Source: an uncultured Clostridia bacterium (GTDB lineage: Bacteria > Bacillota > Clostridia > Oscillospirales > Acutalibacteraceae). From it: a stretch of 7,037 bases of DNA. Positions 5,817-7,037 of this stretch are shown one piece after another. The notes under the pieces were generated by a model. The model saw only the letters and a program-made list of their open reading frames with translations, was not told the origin of the DNA and made no database searches. The position numbers and the translations under genes were made by a program. Where the stretch lies: assembly GCA_947168785.1 (NCBI GenBank), contig CAMVNL010000111.1, positions 1-7,037 of the forward strand, in the 5' to 3' direction. Within the stretch, counting starts at the first letter, position 1. Each line of letters opens with the position of its first letter.

Positions 5817-6616
5817 CACGCGTCCTCCTCTCCGGGCCGGTAGCGGTATTTCCCGTTCTCGATCCCCTTGCCGACGATAATCAGTATATCAACGACCACC
5901 GACAGCGGAACGATCAGCCACCCCGGGTGCCACGGGATCAGATACAGCCCCGCGAGCACCACGTAGATCATCGGCGCGGCGGCCGGGACGTAGATCAGAT
6001 AATTGATGACGCGCAGCTTCTGCCCCGTCAGCCTGGCAAAGACGGCGTCGGCGCAGTACATCAGGAAAACCCCGGCGGGAAAGACGACCCAAAAACGGGG
6101 GATCGCAAACAGCATCAGCCCGATCAGATACACCAGCGTCGTCGTCATCATCACAGACAGCGCCAGAAGGATTCTGGCGATGGGATGAAACAGCCTTCGC
6201 TTGGAGGCGATCTCGCACACCATCAGCAGGCCGACGGTATCGACCCAGACGGTGACGAAGCCGATGATGATCAGCCAGCTCTCCCGCCAGCTGCGCGTCA
6301 GAAAGCTCACCCCCAGATAGACGGCGACCATCAGAAGATACCAGACCGGCGTCGCTTTGATAAGGAAGCCGTGCCGCCGTTTTTCCCGCCGTTTCTTCTG
6401 TTCGTTCTTTCTGTAAGCGGCATATTCGCCGTGCAGATCCGGGTGATTGCTGAGAAACAGGTCGAACAGGACGTTTTCGTCGGCAAGCCCGGCCTTTGTG
6501 ACGCGGGCGCGGGTTTCTTCCCACTCCGCCAACAGCTCTCTTTCAAATTGCAGCAGCACGTCGTCATAGGGAACGTCACTGAAAACGCTCTCGATATATA
6601 CCGTCATATCCTTCAA
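5816..6616 (-). CDS. HAAS/permease-prefix-domain six-helix membrane protein
   Basis: This protein is 266 aa from the preferred TTG start. Residues 4-70 are a soluble helical N-domain with the pattern YIESVFSDVPYDD, then LLQFERELLAEWEE and a G-x-x-(D/E)-(D/E) turn (KAGLADENVLFDLF). It resembles the HAAS/permease-prefix domain found ahead of membrane modules in Clostridia. A basic stretch (KKRREKRR, 74-81) marks the cytosolic edge. About six transmembrane helices follow, near 88-107, 113-134, 147-170, 173-190, 205-227 and 231-249, with a short charged tail. Start choice: the frame stays open to an ATG at 6688, but the promoter at 6648-6676 rules that out. GAGGTGG at 6628-6622 lies five bases before TTG at 6616. 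ATG at 6607 and a nearly leaderless ATG at 6637 are the alternatives. It is the first gene of a two-gene operon with the acyltransferase. It could present substrate or membrane context to that enzyme. No transport motif is visible. Confidence 0.72.
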   Translation of the reverse strand: MKDMTVYIESVFSDVPYDDVLLQFERELLAEWEETRARVTKAGLADENVLFDLFLSNHPDLHGEYAAYRKNEQKKRREKRRHGFLIKATPVWYLLMVAVYLGVSFLTRSWRESWLIIIGFVTVWVDTVGLLMVCEIASKRRLFHPIARILLALSVMMTTTLVYLIGLMLFAIPRFWVVFPAGVFLMYCADAVFARLTGQKLRVINYLIYVPAAAPMIYVVLAGLYLIPWHPGWLIVPLSVVVDILIIVGKGIENGKYRYRPGEEDA

Positions 6617-6621
6617 ATGAA

Positions 6622-6628
6622 CCACCTC
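6622..6628 (-). promoter_or_regulatory. Shine-Dalgarno GAGGTGG supporting the TTG start at 6616
   Basis: Read on the minus strand, GAGGTGG is followed by five bases (TTCAT) and an in-frame TTG. The nearest ATG downstream (6607) is 14 bases away and has only an abutting AAGGAT. The ATG at 6637 lies upstream of this site and almost at the predicted transcript start. Confidence 0.6.
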
Positions 6629-6647
6629 TGTTACCATTGACAATATG

Positions 6648-6676
6648 ATAATAACTTCTTCCGGCTCTTTCGTCAA
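6648..6676 (-). promoter_or_regulatory. Sigma-A-type promoter of the membrane protein/acyltransferase operon
   Basis: On the minus strand, TTGACG (6676-6671) and TATTAT (6653-6648) are each one base from consensus, separated by exactly 17 bases. Transcription would begin near 6641, giving a leader of about 25 bases to the TTG start. Confidence 0.75.
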
Positions 6677-6688
6677 GCAGTTGCGCAT

Positions 6689-6835
6689 TTTCGTTCCGTC
6701 TTGCGTAATAATTTACATTCCATTCACATATCATTCCGGGAAAAGACCGTCCGGATGGAAACGCCCCTCCCCCGACCGGCAAGGAAAAACAATGATCCTT
6801 CTGCCCCATGCGACAGAAAACGCCGCCGAAAATCA
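6689..6835. other. Intergenic stretch with no recognised feature
   Basis: Between the minus-strand promoter and the second repeat copy I see no gene, strong terminator or repeat. Open frames here lack ribosome-binding sites and family features. Base composition is mixed, AT-rich near 6700-6740 and C-rich near 6760-6780. Confidence 0.5.
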
Positions 6836-6884
6836 ATAACCGCAGCCATCATAACGACAGCGGCATTCTTTGATGACGCGAACC
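6836..6884 (-). repeat. Dispersed hairpin-bearing repeat, copy B
   Basis: This is the diverged partner of the copy at 4222-4271, in the same orientation. Its stem is weaker: CCGC (6840-6843) pairs with GCGG (6860-6863), followed by an A-A mismatch and one G-C pair. The minus-strand T-run is interrupted (TTATTGATTTT). If copy A is a minus-strand terminator module, copy B would sit at the 3' end of whatever is transcribed leftward from beyond the window. Confidence 0.55.
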
Positions 6885-6961
6885 AAATTCAATGTAATCT
6901 TTTTCGATGGGGGTAGTTCCGACGCCGGGCTGCCGCCTTTCAATTGATTTTGCCGCGCAAT

Positions 6962-7024
6962 TATCACTTCGGCAATTAAATCATTTGAATGATAAACGAT
7001 GGCTTTATGATTGCCGAAGTAATA
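6962..7024. repeat. Nested inverted repeat
   Basis: ACTTCGGCAAT (6966-6976) and ATTGCCGAAGT (7010-7020) are perfect 11-bp inverted arms. Three more pairs beyond a single mismatch (6962-6964 with 7022-7024) extend them. The 33-base interior contains a second, separate palindrome ATCATT-TG-AATGAT (6980-6993). The layout fits either a folded RNA leader or trailer, or two protein-binding palindromes. The window ends too soon to tell which gene it serves. Confidence 0.65.
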
Positions 7025-7037
7025 TTTCGCCATGTTT

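Noticed and set aside
5241..5843. Plus-strand frame of 200 codons opposite the acyltransferase
   Set aside because: No start signal and no recognisable domain, while the minus strand carries the HxxxDG enzyme.
5927..6640. Plus-strand frame of 237 codons rich in Asp, Gln and His
   Set aside because: It is the antisense of transmembrane helices; the composition is typical of a shadow frame and there is no ribosome-binding site.
6833..7033. 66-codon minus-strand frame ending in a Cys/Arg-rich tail
   Set aside because: It overlaps the nested inverted repeat and repeat copy B, and no ribosome-binding site can be seen at the edge. The tail shared with copy A differs mainly by amino-acid-changing substitutions, which argues against coding.

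Overview
The window looks like a chromosomal segment of a GC-rich member of the Clostridia (phylum Bacillota). The gene families are typical of gut Firmicutes: a YoaP-type acetyltransferase, a DUF3267 zincin, and a HAAS/permease-prefix membrane protein. Shine-Dalgarno sequences are strong, the promoters are near-consensus housekeeping type, and genes are packed with stop/start overlaps. No rRNA, tRNA, CRISPR array, transposase or phage gene is visible. The lineage is inferred from gene content only.

Positions 1-2303 (+ strand) hold a tightly coupled three-gene unit that enters from outside the window. First is an Ntn-type amide hydrolase (NAAA/acid ceramidase/choloylglycine hydrolase-like) that appears broken: its anchor and nucleophile cysteine are in one frame and the rest is in another, with roughly 13 codons missing between. 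Next is a GNAT acetyltransferase with a C-terminal YoaP/thioredoxin-like domain, then a four-helix membrane metalloprotease-like protein with HELIH. A clean intrinsic terminator ends the unit at 2274-2300.

Positions 2320-4164 (+) are a self-contained transcription unit. A perfect TTGACA-17-TATAAT promoter drives one secreted LCAT/lipase-like alpha/beta-hydrolase with a visible Ser-Asp-His triad and a C-terminal beta domain, followed by terminator hairpins.

Positions 4170-4541 are a gene-poor stretch. They carry a degraded minus-strand coding remnant with a 12-bp tandem duplication, and a hairpin that works as a minus-strand terminator. That hairpin is part of a roughly 46-nt sequence found again, diverged, at 6840-6884.

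Positions 4542-6676 (- strand) are a two-gene operon with its own promoter: a six-helix membrane protein with an N-terminal HAAS/permease-prefix-like domain, translationally coupled to a stand-alone condensation-domain (HxxxDG) acyltransferase. The last ~350 bases contain no gene I can defend, but they hold the second repeat copy and a nested inverted repeat.

Overall, amide hydrolase, lipase/acyltransferase and condensation-type acyltransferase genes suggest a local theme of acyl-group chemistry on lipids or small amines at the cell envelope. That is inference. The most distinctive item is the membrane-protein/condensation-acyltransferase pair.
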